Origin: JBBQSN01 sp963825505
GTDB taxonomy: Bacteria; Actinomycetota; Actinomycetes; Actinomycetales; CAWJMD01
DNA: 64,000 nucleotides
NCBI GenBank assembly: GCA_963825505.1
Contig: CAWGTL010000005.1
Location: 1-64,000, forward strand
Direction of reading: 5' to 3'
Part shown: positions 45,202-53,200 of the stretch, in pieces
Layout of the letters: each line of letters begins with the position of its first letter
Numbering within the stretch: the stretch's first letter is position 1
The notes under the pieces: generated by a model
What the model was told of the DNA's origin: nothing
The model's database searches: none
The model's input: the letters and a program-made list of their open reading frames with translations, nothing else
Translations under genes and position numbers: made by a program

Positions 45202-45233
45202 CCGGCGGTGTCCCAGGATGCGGACACCGCCGG
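45202..45233 (-). terminator. Hairpin terminator of the thioredoxin gene
   Basis: A perfect 12-bp stem, CCGGCGGTGTCC / GGACACCGCCGG, with an 8-nt loop, 28 bp beyond the thioredoxin stop. It also lies upstream of the Cys-rich gene's ribosome-binding site and would separate the two transcripts. Confidence 0.7.
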
Positions 45234-45261
45234 AGGGCAGAGCGTGCGGGCGAGCAGACGG

Positions 45262-45621
45262 TCAGGCCTTGGCGGCGATGTTCTGCCGCACCTCGTCCAT
45301 GTCGAGGCCGCGGACGGCGTCGATGACCTGGTTGAGGCCGGACGCGGGCAGGGCGCCGGGCTGGCTGAACACCAGGACGCCCTCGCGGAAGGCCATCAGG
45401 GTCGGGATCGAGGTGATGCCGGCGGCACCGGCGAGCTCGCGCTCGGCCTCGGTGTCGACCTTGCCGAAGACGATGTCGGCGTGCTCGCCGGAGGCCTGCT
45501 CGAACACCGGGGCGAACGCGCGGCAGGGGCCGCACCAGTCCGCCCAGAAGTCGACCAGGACGATGTCGTTGTCCGTCACCGTGGTCTGGAAGTCGGCGGC
45601 GGTCAGGGTCTTGGTGCTCAC
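45262..45621 (-). CDS. trxA: Thioredoxin
   Basis: 119 residues with VDFWADWCGPCRAFAPVF (active site WCGPC, about 29-33) and the cis-Pro loop TSIPTLMAF. General disulfide reductase and the likely donor for the Bcp peroxidase. GTG 45621 is preceded by GAGAGG. Monocistronic, ended by a strong hairpin. The main trxA may be elsewhere in the genome, so the symbol is by family only. Confidence 0.93.
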   Translation of the reverse strand: MSTKTLTAADFQTTVTDNDIVLVDFWADWCGPCRAFAPVFEQASGEHADIVFGKVDTEAERELAGAAGITSIPTLMAFREGVLVFSQPGALPASGLNQVIDAVRGLDMDEVRQNIAAKA

Positions 45622-45709
45622 GGGGATCCTCTCCTGGGGGTGCTGTCCCTCTGTGCAACCACACGCCCGGCGCAGACCTTCCTGCCCCCACGGCGTGCGG
45701 AGGTGACCT

Positions 45710-46123
45710 TCACCGCACCAGGCGGCGCAAGGCCCACCAGGCCACGGGGAGGTAGCCGGCCACCACCGGCGCCGGACCGTGCACGCGCAGCACCGTGGTC
45801 GTCCCGCCCTCGTGCCGCCGCGACGGCCGCACCACGTGCACCAGCCGCAACCGCACCCCGGCCGGCAGGCGCGCCACCCACGTCCACGACCGGTCGGCGG
45901 GGTCGCGGGCGTCGACGTCGAGCACCTCGAACGGCACCCGCAGGCCGCCGAGCGCGTGCACCACGCCACGGCCCCCCGCGGTCACCACGGCGCCGTCGTG
46001 GTCGACCGAGCGGATCTGCGGCGACCACTGCGGCCACCGCTCCGGCCGCAGGTAGCGGTCCCACACCTCGTCGGGCGCGCAGGGTCCCTGCACGGTGAGG
46101 GTCCAGGGTCCGTCGGCGGGCAC
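45710..46123 (-). CDS. SRPBCC (START-like) family protein
   Basis: 137 residues of helix-grip fold: PCAPDEVWDRYLRPERWPQWSPQI is the classic polyketide-cyclase/START opening. A long amphipathic C-terminal helix (PVAWWALRRLVR) closes the pocket. Binds a small hydrophobic ligand; identity unknown. The start is GTG 46123. It lies between thioredoxin and the DUF1996 gene on the same strand. Confidence 0.8.
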   Translation of the reverse strand: MPADGPWTLTVQGPCAPDEVWDRYLRPERWPQWSPQIRSVDHDGAVVTAGGRGVVHALGGLRVPFEVLDVDARDPADRSWTWVARLPAGVRLRLVHVVRPSRRHEGGTTTVLRVHGPAPVVAGYLPVAWWALRRLVR

Positions 46124-46160
46124 GGCACCATCGTGCGTCCGGGTCGCCGACGTCGCGCGC

Positions 46161-46191
46161 GGAGGGCGCCGGCGCGCGTCCGGCGCCCTCC
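46161..46191 (-). terminator. Hairpin terminator of the DUF1996 gene
   Basis: A perfect 12-bp stem, GGAGGGCGCCGG / CCGGCGCCCTCC, with a 7-nt loop, 19 bp beyond the DUF1996 stop. It separates this gene from the SRPBCC gene downstream. Confidence 0.72.
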
Positions 46192-46209
46192 CGCTGTCCT
46201 CGGGGTCGG

Positions 46210-47082
46210 TCAGACCCTGTCGCAGATCTTCTGGCCGTTCAGGCACGACGTGACGAACCGCTGCAGCGTGGCCGGGTCCCACGCGTTCCAGAAGTCGCCG
46301 TGCAGCGACGTCCACGAGCCGGACGAGATCCGGATCCGGGACGCGCTCGCCGGGATGCTGCCGTAGTGCACCTCGACGTCGACCCGCGGGATGGCGACGG
46401 GGTGCGTGCTCGGGCAGGACCCGTTCACGAGGTACGCCATGTGGCTCTTGTGGTCTGCCGAGTCCAGGGTGCGACCGTTCCAGCACTCAGGGAACCGGAT
46501 CCGGTTGCGCAGCTTGGCACCCGAACCGCAGGTGGGCATCGACCCGGTGAAGTTCGGCGGGTTGCCGCCGCAGGTCCATCCCGCGACGTCGACGGACTGC
46601 GCCGTGGTGGCCATGTGGTCGCCTGCGATCATCCGCAGACCCCGCGGGATCGTCTTGATGATCGCCGGGTTCTTGTTCGATGCGCGGTAGTAGACCTGCA
46701 TCGACTGCGGCTGGATGCGCTTGCCGTCGAGGAAGAGCGTGGGCGCCCAGTAGGCCGACTTGTCGGTGGTGTTGGAGCAGGTGGTGGCGCCATTGGCCAA
46801 CGTGGCGTCGGTGGTGGCGTAGTTGGTCGTGCGGTTGCCGGTGAACTCGTGCTGGTGAGCCGCACCGGGACGTCCGGGGTACACGATGGGGTCGTCGGCT
46901 GCGGTGTGACTGAATCCGCAGACCACCTTGAACATGCCCTTGGCGGCGGCGTCGGCGGGCGCGTTCGACGTCAGGGGTATCAGGCAGGCGGCGGCGATCG
47001 CCGCAGCCGCGAGGAGTGCGCCTCGCGTGCTGACCAGGCGTCTGAGCACGGTGGGGCGTGAGGGCAGGGTCGAGCTGTTCAT
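46210..47082 (-). CDS. Secreted DUF1996 domain protein
   Basis: 290 residues. Signal peptide (about 1-46: basic start, AALLAAAAIAAACLIPL, cleavage after NAPADAAA). The mature part is a DUF1996 domain with AAHQHEFTGN, YWAPTLFLDG, RGLRMIAGDHM, FPECWNG and HMAYLV...CPSTHPVAIPRV, and six or more cysteines for disulfides. The family is best known from fungi and actinomycetes, and its function is unknown. ATG 47082 has GGAGG 5 nt upstream. Its own terminator makes it a single-gene unit. Confidence 0.88.
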   Translation of the reverse strand: MNSSTLPSRPTVLRRLVSTRGALLAAAAIAAACLIPLTSNAPADAAAKGMFKVVCGFSHTAADDPIVYPGRPGAAHQHEFTGNRTTNYATTDATLANGATTCSNTTDKSAYWAPTLFLDGKRIQPQSMQVYYRASNKNPAIIKTIPRGLRMIAGDHMATTAQSVDVAGWTCGGNPPNFTGSMPTCGSGAKLRNRIRFPECWNGRTLDSADHKSHMAYLVNGSCPSTHPVAIPRVDVEVHYGSIPASASRIRISSGSWTSLHGDFWNAWDPATLQRFVTSCLNGQKICDRV

Positions 47083-47256
47083 ACGGTCCTCCCGCGCCTG
47101 CGAAGTTAGCTGACGGGTTCGGTGGGAAGCAGTCCCGGCCACCGAAGTGGCTTCACCCCAGGCCGCGCGACAGCGCGACAGTTGGTTCCTCCGCGCCGGT
47201 CCATCTCGATTCTGAGGGGGAGCGCGCACGTGACCGGCTTCGGCGAGCGTGCGGCC

Positions 47257-47278
47257 GATTCACCCGACAGGGTGAATC
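47257..47278. repeat. Inverted repeat GATTCACCC-GACA-GGGTGAATC
   Basis: A perfect 9-bp inverted repeat with a 4-nt centre, in the 273-bp gap between the DUF1996 start (47082) and the LLM stop (47356). It is closer to the LLM stop, so it could be the terminator of that operon (78 bp beyond the stop) or an operator for DUF1996 (175 bp upstream). I see nothing else of note in this gap. Confidence 0.5.
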
Positions 47279-47355
47279 GCGCAGGACTCTAACCGACGTT
47301 TCGGCACCCGTGCACAACCCGCCGCAGCAGGCGCTCCCGCTCGTGGGTGGTCGAT

Positions 47356-48402
47356 TCAGGCGAAAGCGGGCATCACCTCGTCGTGGATGAGCTGGAGCTG
47401 CTCGTTCACCGAACCGACACCCGGGATCTCGCGTCCGGTGAAGGTCTTGACGATCGACCGGTCGGTGATCGCGGCCACGATGTGGTTGACCCCCGCCGGC
47501 TCGATCTGCTTGATCTTGGCGACGACCTCCTCGGGGGTGCCGGCGAAGGAGAGCCGCTCGGCGATCTCCGGCGTGGTGAGCTCGATGCCGCGCGCGAGGT
47601 CGCCGGCACCGATGGCCTCGATGACCGGCTTCAGCTCGTCGGGGTCGACCCCGTTGCGCTGCAGCTGCTCGGCCGGCATCGACGACGCGTAGATGCCGAC
47701 CATGCTGCGGGCGGCGTCCTTCGCGGCGGCCGAGTCGTGGCCGACCGCGAGGACCACCCAGGCGCCGAAGTCCAGCGTGGTCCAGTCCTTCCCGGCCTTC
47801 TCGGCACCGATCTTCAGGTGCTCGGCCGCGTAGTCGTACGCCTCGCGCGTGTAGCTGAGCGCGTGGTGGCAGCCGTCGGAGTGCTCGGCCGAGGCGACGA
47901 ACGACTTCGGGCCGCGCATCGCACCCATCTTCACCGGCACCCGCTCCTGCACCGGGCGGGCGAAGGTGAACAGGCCCTCGTACTGGAAGAACTCGCCGTC
48001 GAAGGTGATCGCCCCGTCGTCGAGGAACGTGCGCACGACGTGGACGCCCTCGATCACCCGGGACAGCGGCTTGGTCTTCGTCCAGTCGATCTTGTACTGC
48101 GACAGCAGACCGAAGTTCCCGCTCGACAGCACCACCTCGGCACGTCCGCCGCTCAGCTCGTCCAGGGTCGCGGCGGCCTGGGCGATCAGGGTCGGCTCGC
48201 GCAGGGTCACCGCGGACACGCTCGGGCCCATCCGGATCTGCTTGGTCTGCGCGGCGGCCGCGGCGAACAGCAGCCACAGGTCCTTGTGCCAGGTCTCGTC
48301 GGCCGCGTAGACGGCGTAGTAGCCCAGCTCGTCGGCCAGGCGGATGGCCGCCAGGCACTCCTCGAGCGAGTAGTCGGGCAGCATCGCGTAGCTGAACCTC
48401 AT
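47356..48402 (-). CDS. LLM-class flavin-dependent oxidoreductase (F420/FMN)
   Basis: 348 residues, luciferase-like TIM barrel: MRFSYAMLPDYSLEECL, GYYAVYAADE, RMGPSVSAVTLREP, LDELSGGRAEVVLSSGN, and the C-terminal GTPEEVVAKIKQ block. The last is typical of F420-dependent methylenetetrahydromethanopterin reductase-like members. It reduces or oxygenates an unknown substrate. The ATG overlaps the stop of the APC permease gene (ATGA), so uptake and oxidation are coupled. Confidence 0.88.
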   Translation of the reverse strand: MRFSYAMLPDYSLEECLAAIRLADELGYYAVYAADETWHKDLWLLFAAAAAQTKQIRMGPSVSAVTLREPTLIAQAAATLDELSGGRAEVVLSSGNFGLLSQYKIDWTKTKPLSRVIEGVHVVRTFLDDGAITFDGEFFQYEGLFTFARPVQERVPVKMGAMRGPKSFVASAEHSDGCHHALSYTREAYDYAAEHLKIGAEKAGKDWTTLDFGAWVVLAVGHDSAAAKDAARSMVGIYASSMPAEQLQRNGVDPDELKPVIEAIGAGDLARGIELTTPEIAERLSFAGTPEEVVAKIKQIEPAGVNHIVAAITDRSIVKTFTGREIPGVGSVNEQLQLIHDEVMPAFA

Positions 48403-49934
48403 CGGATCTCCTTCTCGGTGGCGACGTCCCCGTCTCGGCGGAGGGTGTGGAGCTGCTGTGCGACCTCGAGGGCGTCGCCCTCGGGGACGTGGGAGGAGTG
48501 CCGGTCCGGCCGCGCGACCAGCAGGTAGATCAGGCCGCTGCCGGCGACCACCGCGAGCCCGATCGCGACGATCCAGCGGTCGAGGAAGGTCTCGGTGCCC
48601 GGCGCGGGCTTGACCAGCAGGACGATGGCGAAGATCCCGTAGGCGAGCGCCAGGACGTTGACCGCGAGCCCGGCGGTCCCGAGGTTCCACACGCCGGCCG
48701 GGCGCCACCCCCGCAGCCGCTGGCGCAGCGCGGCGAGCACCACGGCCTGGAACGACACGTAGATGCCGAGCACGGCGAACGCCGTGACGCGGGCGAGGAT
48801 CCCCTCCTGGAAGAAGACGAACAGCGCGATCAGCACCGGCACGACGCAGACGACGAGCAGGGCGTTCGTGGGCACGGCGTGCCGGGCCGACACGCGCGAC
48901 AGCCAGCCGCTCGCGGGGAGCATCCGGTCGCGGGCGAAGGCGTACAGCAGCCGGCTGCCGGCCGCCTGCAGCGAGAGCACGCAGGACAGGAACGCGACGA
49001 CGGTGACGACCAGGAAGACCTTGGAGCCCGCGGTGCCCAGGGCGCTGACGAGGATCGACGGGATCGGGTCGGCGTCCTCGCCGGCGACGATGGCCTGCAG
49101 GTCGGGCGCGGCCAGCACGTAGCCCGCGTAGGACAGGAAGCCCGAGACGCCTCCCACCACGATCGTGAGGATCATCGCGCGCGGGATCTGCCGGGCCGGG
49201 TCGGCGACCTCCTCGGCGACGTCGCCGCAGGCCTCGAAGCCGTAGAACAGGAACAGCCCGGACAGCGCCGCGGCCAGGAACACCCCGGCGTAGGCCTGCC
49301 CGCCGCCGGCGCCGAGGGAGTCGAAGAAGATCGAGAACGGCTGCTCGCGCCGGAACAGCAGGAGGAACAGCCCGAGCGCGATGACGCCGACGAGCTCGGC
49401 GGCCAGGCCGATCCGGGCGATGCGGGACAGCATCCGGGTGCCGCTGTAGTTCACGACCACCGCGATCACGAGCAGGGCCACGGTGGACGCCAGGACGATC
49501 GCGGGCGTGGCCTCCACGCCGAAGAGCGCCGCGACGAACCCGCCGCCGAACTCCGCGACGGCGGTGATGGTGACGATGACCGCCCAGATGTAGATCCAGG
49601 ACACCACCCAGGCGTACCGCCGGTTCCACAGCCGCCGGGTCCACGGGTAGATGCCGCCGGCCAGCGGGTACTGCGAGACCACCTCGCCGAAGACCAGGGC
49701 GACCATCAGCTGGCCCAGGCCCACGATGACGATCCACCAGATCGACGGCGGCCCGCCGATCGACAGGCTGTAGGCGAACAGCGAGTACACGCCGACCAGC
49801 GGTGAGAGGTAGGTGAAGCCCAGGGCCATGTTGCCCCACAGCCCCATGCTCCGGTGGAGCTCGCCGGAGTACCCGAGGGCGGCGAGCTGCTCCTCGTCCG
49901 GCGTGCGACCCGTGTGCTGTCCGGCAGTCGTCAC
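48399..49934 (-). CDS. APC-superfamily amino acid/amine permease
   Basis: 511 residues with twelve predicted membrane helices between about 35 and 485. The helix-1 motif GNMALGFTYLSPLVGVYSLF and helix-3 WTRRLWNRRYAWVVSWIY place it with the amino acid/choline/GABA-type APC transporters. GTG 49934 has GAGGAGG upstream. It heads the permease-LLM operon; the promoter at 50008-50036 shares a motif with the divergent Fe-S operon. Confidence 0.9.
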   Translation of the reverse strand: MTTAGQHTGRTPDEEQLAALGYSGELHRSMGLWGNMALGFTYLSPLVGVYSLFAYSLSIGGPPSIWWIVIVGLGQLMVALVFGEVVSQYPLAGGIYPWTRRLWNRRYAWVVSWIYIWAVIVTITAVAEFGGGFVAALFGVEATPAIVLASTVALLVIAVVVNYSGTRMLSRIARIGLAAELVGVIALGLFLLLFRREQPFSIFFDSLGAGGGQAYAGVFLAAALSGLFLFYGFEACGDVAEEVADPARQIPRAMILTIVVGGVSGFLSYAGYVLAAPDLQAIVAGEDADPIPSILVSALGTAGSKVFLVVTVVAFLSCVLSLQAAGSRLLYAFARDRMLPASGWLSRVSARHAVPTNALLVVCVVPVLIALFVFFQEGILARVTAFAVLGIYVSFQAVVLAALRQRLRGWRPAGVWNLGTAGLAVNVLALAYGIFAIVLLVKPAPGTETFLDRWIVAIGLAVVAGSGLIYLLVARPDRHSSHVPEGDALEVAQQLHTLRRDGDVATEKEIR

Positions 49935-50007
49935 CAGGCGCCTCCTCGCGCGTGCGTGGCCGGCCGGTCGGCGGCCGCCGGTGCGTCGCGGGCCACAGCG
50001 TGCCGAA

Positions 50008-50036
50008 AACCTATAGATGCAGAGTTCAGAGGACAA
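50008..50036 (-). promoter_or_regulatory. Candidate promoter of the permease-LLM operon
   Basis: On the minus strand TTGTCC (complement of 50031-50036), 17 nt, TAGGTT (complement of 50008-50013). The 9-mer ATAGGTTTT (complement of 50006-50014) recurs at 51635-51643 inside the divergent Fe-S operon promoter, suggesting a common regulator, probably the neighbouring FadR-type protein. Confidence 0.45.
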
Positions 50037-50038
50037 GA

Positions 50039-50055
50039 CCCGTCACGGTGACGGG
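50039..50055 (-). terminator. Short hairpin after the cache-domain gene
   Basis: CCCGTCA, 3-nt loop, TGACGGG, 15 bp beyond the stop at 50070 and just before the permease promoter. It may insulate the regulator operon from the permease operon. The stem is only 7 bp. Confidence 0.4.
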
Positions 50056-50069
50056 AGGCGGTCGGGTCG

Positions 50070-50789
50070 TCAGGCGGTCAGGACGCTCGAGGCCGTCGGG
50101 GCCAGCAGCCGCCACGGCGTACCGGCCACCTCGGCAGCGGGACCGGGGGAGACCGCGCTCGGCGCGATCAGCTCGCCCACCAGCCAGTGGGGTGCCGTGG
50201 AGAGCACCACCCGGCCCTCGTCGTTGACCAGGACGAACGACCCGGGGGAGGGCCCGAGCAGCCGCAGCAGGTGGGTCTCGAAGCGCCGGACCGACACGTC
50301 GGCGCCGGCGACGCCGACGAACTCGCCGTCGACCACGACCGGCTCGGTGAGCGTGAGCAGGTACCGGCCCGTCCCGTGCACGTCGACGTACGGCCCGACG
50401 ACGTGCCGACGCCCGGTGCGGCGCGGGACGTCGAACCACTCGGTCGCGGTGTAGTCGTAGTAGCCCATGCTCGTGGGTCGCAGGTCGGGCTCCAGCGTGC
50501 GCAGGCGGCCGCCCTCGGGGTCGACCTGCCACCACTCCAGCCGCAGGGGCCGCTCGGCCCGCGGAGCCACGACGAGACCGAGACCGACGGCGAGCTGGTC
50601 GGCGTCGAGCAGGAGGTCGCGGACGTCGGCGCCCAGCACCGTGCGTCCGGCCGTGAAGCCGTCGTGAGCCTCGGGCCGCAGGGCCGCCGATCGCACGGCG
50701 GCCACGGTGGCGAAGACCCGGGCGACCACCTCGGCGACGGCGCCGGCCACCCGTGCGGCGTCCGGGCCGCTCGCGGCGGGGGGTCTCAC
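50070..50789 (-). CDS. Soluble stand-alone cache-domain (PDC sensor-like) protein
   Basis: 239 residues. A helical start (10-45), then a double-cache-like fold: MGYYDYTATEWFDVPRRTGRRHVVGPYVDVHGT is the first-pocket region (quoted here only by its key residues Tyr, Trp, Arg, Tyr), and VGVAGADVSVRRFE supplies the Asp that binds ligand amines in related sensors. There is no membrane helix, signal peptide, HAMP or output domain. Its GTG overlaps the FadR stop (GTGA), so sensor and regulator are made together. An amine or amino acid ligand is inferred from the fold and the APC permease nearby. Confidence 0.75.
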   Translation of the reverse strand: MRPPAASGPDAARVAGAVAEVVARVFATVAAVRSAALRPEAHDGFTAGRTVLGADVRDLLLDADQLAVGLGLVVAPRAERPLRLEWWQVDPEGGRLRTLEPDLRPTSMGYYDYTATEWFDVPRRTGRRHVVGPYVDVHGTGRYLLTLTEPVVVDGEFVGVAGADVSVRRFETHLLRLLGPSPGSFVLVNDEGRVVLSTAPHWLVGELIAPSAVSPGPAAEVAGTPWRLLAPTASSVLTA

Positions 50790-51565
50790 GAGACCTCCCG
50801 GCGGTGCAGGGCGTCGTCCTCGGCGGCGGGCAGCCCCAGGCGCAGCTCGATCGACCAGTGCGTCCGCCGGTCGATGTGCTCCTCGGTGAGAGCGCGGGCA
50901 CGGGCCGGGTCGCGGGCCTCGATCGCGTCGACGACCGCCCGGTGGTCGCCGACCATCACCTCCAGCAGGCCGGAGGCGTGCGCGGGCGGCCAGGGCAGCT
51001 GTCCCAGCTCGAGGTGCAGGTCCATCTCCTGCATCGTCAGGCGCACGGACTGGGCGCAGGCGGCCAGCTCGATGTAGAAGCGACCCTCGGCCCGGCGCTG
51101 CCCGGTCACCGAGTCCGCCTGGGCCAACCGGTCGACGATGTCGCGCAGCCGGGCGATCTCGGTGCGGGAGGCGCGCGAGGCCGCCAGCCGGGCCGCGGCG
51201 GCGGCCACGGCCGCGTGGGTGTCGCCGAGCTCGCGCAGGTCGGTGGTGCCGAGCTCGGACAGCCGCGCCTCGGCGAGCTCGGCCAGCACGTCGTCGCGGG
51301 CCCGCACGAAGCTGCCGCCGCCCCTGCCCCGCCGGGTCCGGACCAGGCCGAGCTCGCGCAGCTCGGCCAGCGCCTCCCGCAGCGTCATCGTCGAGACGTT
51401 GAGCATGGTGGCGAGGTCGGCCTCGGTGGGGAGCTGCTCGCCGTCGCCGAGCAGGCCGAGCGCGATCGCGCTGCCCACCCGCCGGACCACGGCCTCGCTG
51501 CGCAGGGCCCCGTCGTCGAGCGGGGCGAAGACGGCGCGTCGCGCGTCACCGCTGAGCAGCTGCAC
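50786..51565 (-). CDS. GntR-family (FadR-type) transcriptional regulator
   Basis: 259 residues. N-terminal winged helix with QLPTEADLATMLNVSTMTLREAL (a slightly non-standard recognition helix) and GRGGGSFV wing; C-terminal FCD-type helical ligand domain with DTHAAVAAAAARLAA and DHRAVVDAIEARDPARARALTEEHI. GTG 51565 has a strong GGAGGAGG site. Coupled to the cache protein, and divergent from the Fe-S/FAD operon that it probably controls. Confidence 0.87.
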   Translation of the reverse strand: MQLLSGDARRAVFAPLDDGALRSEAVVRRVGSAIALGLLGDGEQLPTEADLATMLNVSTMTLREALAELRELGLVRTRRGRGGGSFVRARDDVLAELAEARLSELGTTDLRELGDTHAAVAAAAARLAASRASRTEIARLRDIVDRLAQADSVTGQRRAEGRFYIELAACAQSVRLTMQEMDLHLELGQLPWPPAHASGLLEVMVGDHRAVVDAIEARDPARARALTEEHIDRRTHWSIELRLGLPAAEDDALHRREVS

Positions 51566-51626
51566 CCTCGCCCTCCTCCGGAACCGGTGCACCAGTGTCG
51601 CACCCACCCCGCCACCGGCTTAACCA

Positions 51627-51655
51627 TTGAGTCCATAGGTTTTTCTGGCTAGCGT
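51627..51655 (+). promoter_or_regulatory. Promoter/operator of the Fe-S/FAD operon
   Basis: TTGAGT (51627-51632), 17 nt, TAGCGT (51650-51655), a near-standard promoter. Between the boxes lies ATAGGTTTT (51635-51643), repeated in the permease promoter. The span 51622-51641 also has partial dyad symmetry (AACC...GGTT). The GTG at 51696 follows with GAGGAG, 34 nt from the expected start site. Confidence 0.55.
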
Positions 51656-51695
51656 GACCGGACGCCCGCACGCCCCCGTGGACCGAGGAGCACCC

Positions 51696-53198
51696 GTGAC
51701 GCAGGTCGATCCCGCACCGTCGCCCGGGTCGAGCCCCCGGGTCGACGCCCTGTCCGGCCCGTTCACCCCCGGCGCGCCGTCCAACCCGCCCGAGGTCGCG
51801 GCCTTCCCCGAGACGCTGGCCGGCCCGGTGCCGCCGCCGGTGCAGGACGCGAGAACCGCTGAGTTCGTGGAGAAGTGGCGCAACGCGTCGTACAACTGCT
51901 TCTCGTCGGGCCACAAGTTCTGCCGGGAGGTGTGCCCGGTCACCCAGGTCGAGCGCAACGAGTCGTGGACGCCCACCGCCTTCCACGCCAACGTCGTGGC
52001 GATGGAGCGCGGCGAGCTCGAGATCGCCGACGTGGCCGCTGACTACGTCAACTGCACCCAGTGCGGTGCGTGCGAGCTGCGGTGCCCGAACACGCTGTTC
52101 ACCGGGGACTTCTACCGGTTCCGCACGCGCACGGTCGATGTCGTCAAGGCGGTGCGCACGCTCGCGGTCGAGAGCGGGGTGCACCAGCCGGGGTGGAAGA
52201 GCTGGAACGAGCGCACCGACCTGCGCACGCACGAGCCCGTGCTCGGCGACACGCCGGTGAGCCAGGAGAAGGTGCGGGACTGGGCCGACGGCCTCGACCT
52301 CCCGGTGGGCGGCGAGACCGTGCTGTTCGTGGACTGCGAGGCGGCGTTCTACCGCACGTCCGTGCCGCGGGCGGTGGCCCAGATGCTGCAGCTGGCCGGG
52401 TACGAGTTCGGCCTGATGCGCGAGCAGTGGTGCTGCGGGGGACCGGCGGCCGAGATGGGCTACGCGGAGCAGGCGCAGCGGTTCGCCCGGCACAACCTCG
52501 ACGACTGGCGGGCCACCGGCACCAAGCGCGTCCTCGTGCTCGACCCGCACGACTACATCAGCTTCACCGAGGACTACCCGCGGTACTTCGGCGAGGAGTT
52601 CGACATCGAGGTCGTCCTCGTCATCGAGGTGCTCGCTCAGCTGCTGCGGGAGGGACGGCTGACGCCGAGAGTGCCTGTGGACCGGGCGATCACGTACCAC
52701 GACCCGTGCAGGCTCAACAAGCGCAAGGGGATCTGGGAGGAGCCGCGCGAGCTGCTCCGGGCGATCCCCGGGCTGCGGTTCGAGGACGTCGACCGGGTGA
52801 CGCAGTGGTCGTACTGCTCCGGCGGGGGCGGCGGGCTGCCGGTGGAGAAGCCCGAGCTGACCGCGAAGATCAGCGCGATGCGGCTCGAGCGGGCTGCGGA
52901 GCTCGACGTCGACACCCTGGTGAGCGCCTGCCCGTGGTCGGAGCGGCCGCTGTCGGAGGCGGGCGACGCCGAGGACATCGACGTGGTCGACCTGCACGAG
53001 CTGTTCGCGCAGTCGCTCGGGATCGCCGTCGGCGGCTCGCGGGGAGACGTGGGCGACCGCCGGCTGGCGCAGGAGCGCACCGGCGTGGCGGGTCGGGCAC
53101 GGCGCACGCGCGGTACCGGCTGCGGCGCGGGTGGTGGCGGGTGCGGCGACGGGGGCTGCGGGAGCGGGTCCGACGGCTGCGGCTGCGGAGGGCACTGA
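51696..53198 (+). CDS. CCG-domain (HdrD/GlcF-like) Fe-S protein with Cys/Gly-rich tail
   Basis: 500 residues. Ferredoxin part: Cys68, Cys76, Cys80 (NCFSSGHKFCREVCP) and a full 4Fe-4S motif Cys120-x2-x2-x3-Cys130 (NCTQCGACELRCP). Two CCG domains follow, with WCCGGPAAEMG and the variant YCSGGGGGL, plus YHDPCRLNKRKG. This is the electron-transfer subunit type of glycolate/lactate oxidases and heterodisulfide reductases. The last 29 residues are almost only Gly and Cys (Cys476, 483, 488, 495, 497, ending in His500), unlike relatives I know. GTG 51696 has GAGGAG 5 nt upstream. First gene of the operon; partner flavoprotein 2 bp downstream. Confidence 0.85.
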   Translation: MTQVDPAPSPGSSPRVDALSGPFTPGAPSNPPEVAAFPETLAGPVPPPVQDARTAEFVEKWRNASYNCFSSGHKFCREVCPVTQVERNESWTPTAFHANVVAMERGELEIADVAADYVNCTQCGACELRCPNTLFTGDFYRFRTRTVDVVKAVRTLAVESGVHQPGWKSWNERTDLRTHEPVLGDTPVSQEKVRDWADGLDLPVGGETVLFVDCEAAFYRTSVPRAVAQMLQLAGYEFGLMREQWCCGGPAAEMGYAEQAQRFARHNLDDWRATGTKRVLVLDPHDYISFTEDYPRYFGEEFDIEVVLVIEVLAQLLREGRLTPRVPVDRAITYHDPCRLNKRKGIWEEPRELLRAIPGLRFEDVDRVTQWSYCSGGGGGLPVEKPELTAKISAMRLERAAELDVDTLVSACPWSERPLSEAGDAEDIDVVDLHELFAQSLGIAVGGSRGDVGDRRLAQERTGVAGRARRTRGTGCGAGGGGCGDGGCGSGSDGCGCGGH

Positions 53199-53200
53199 CG

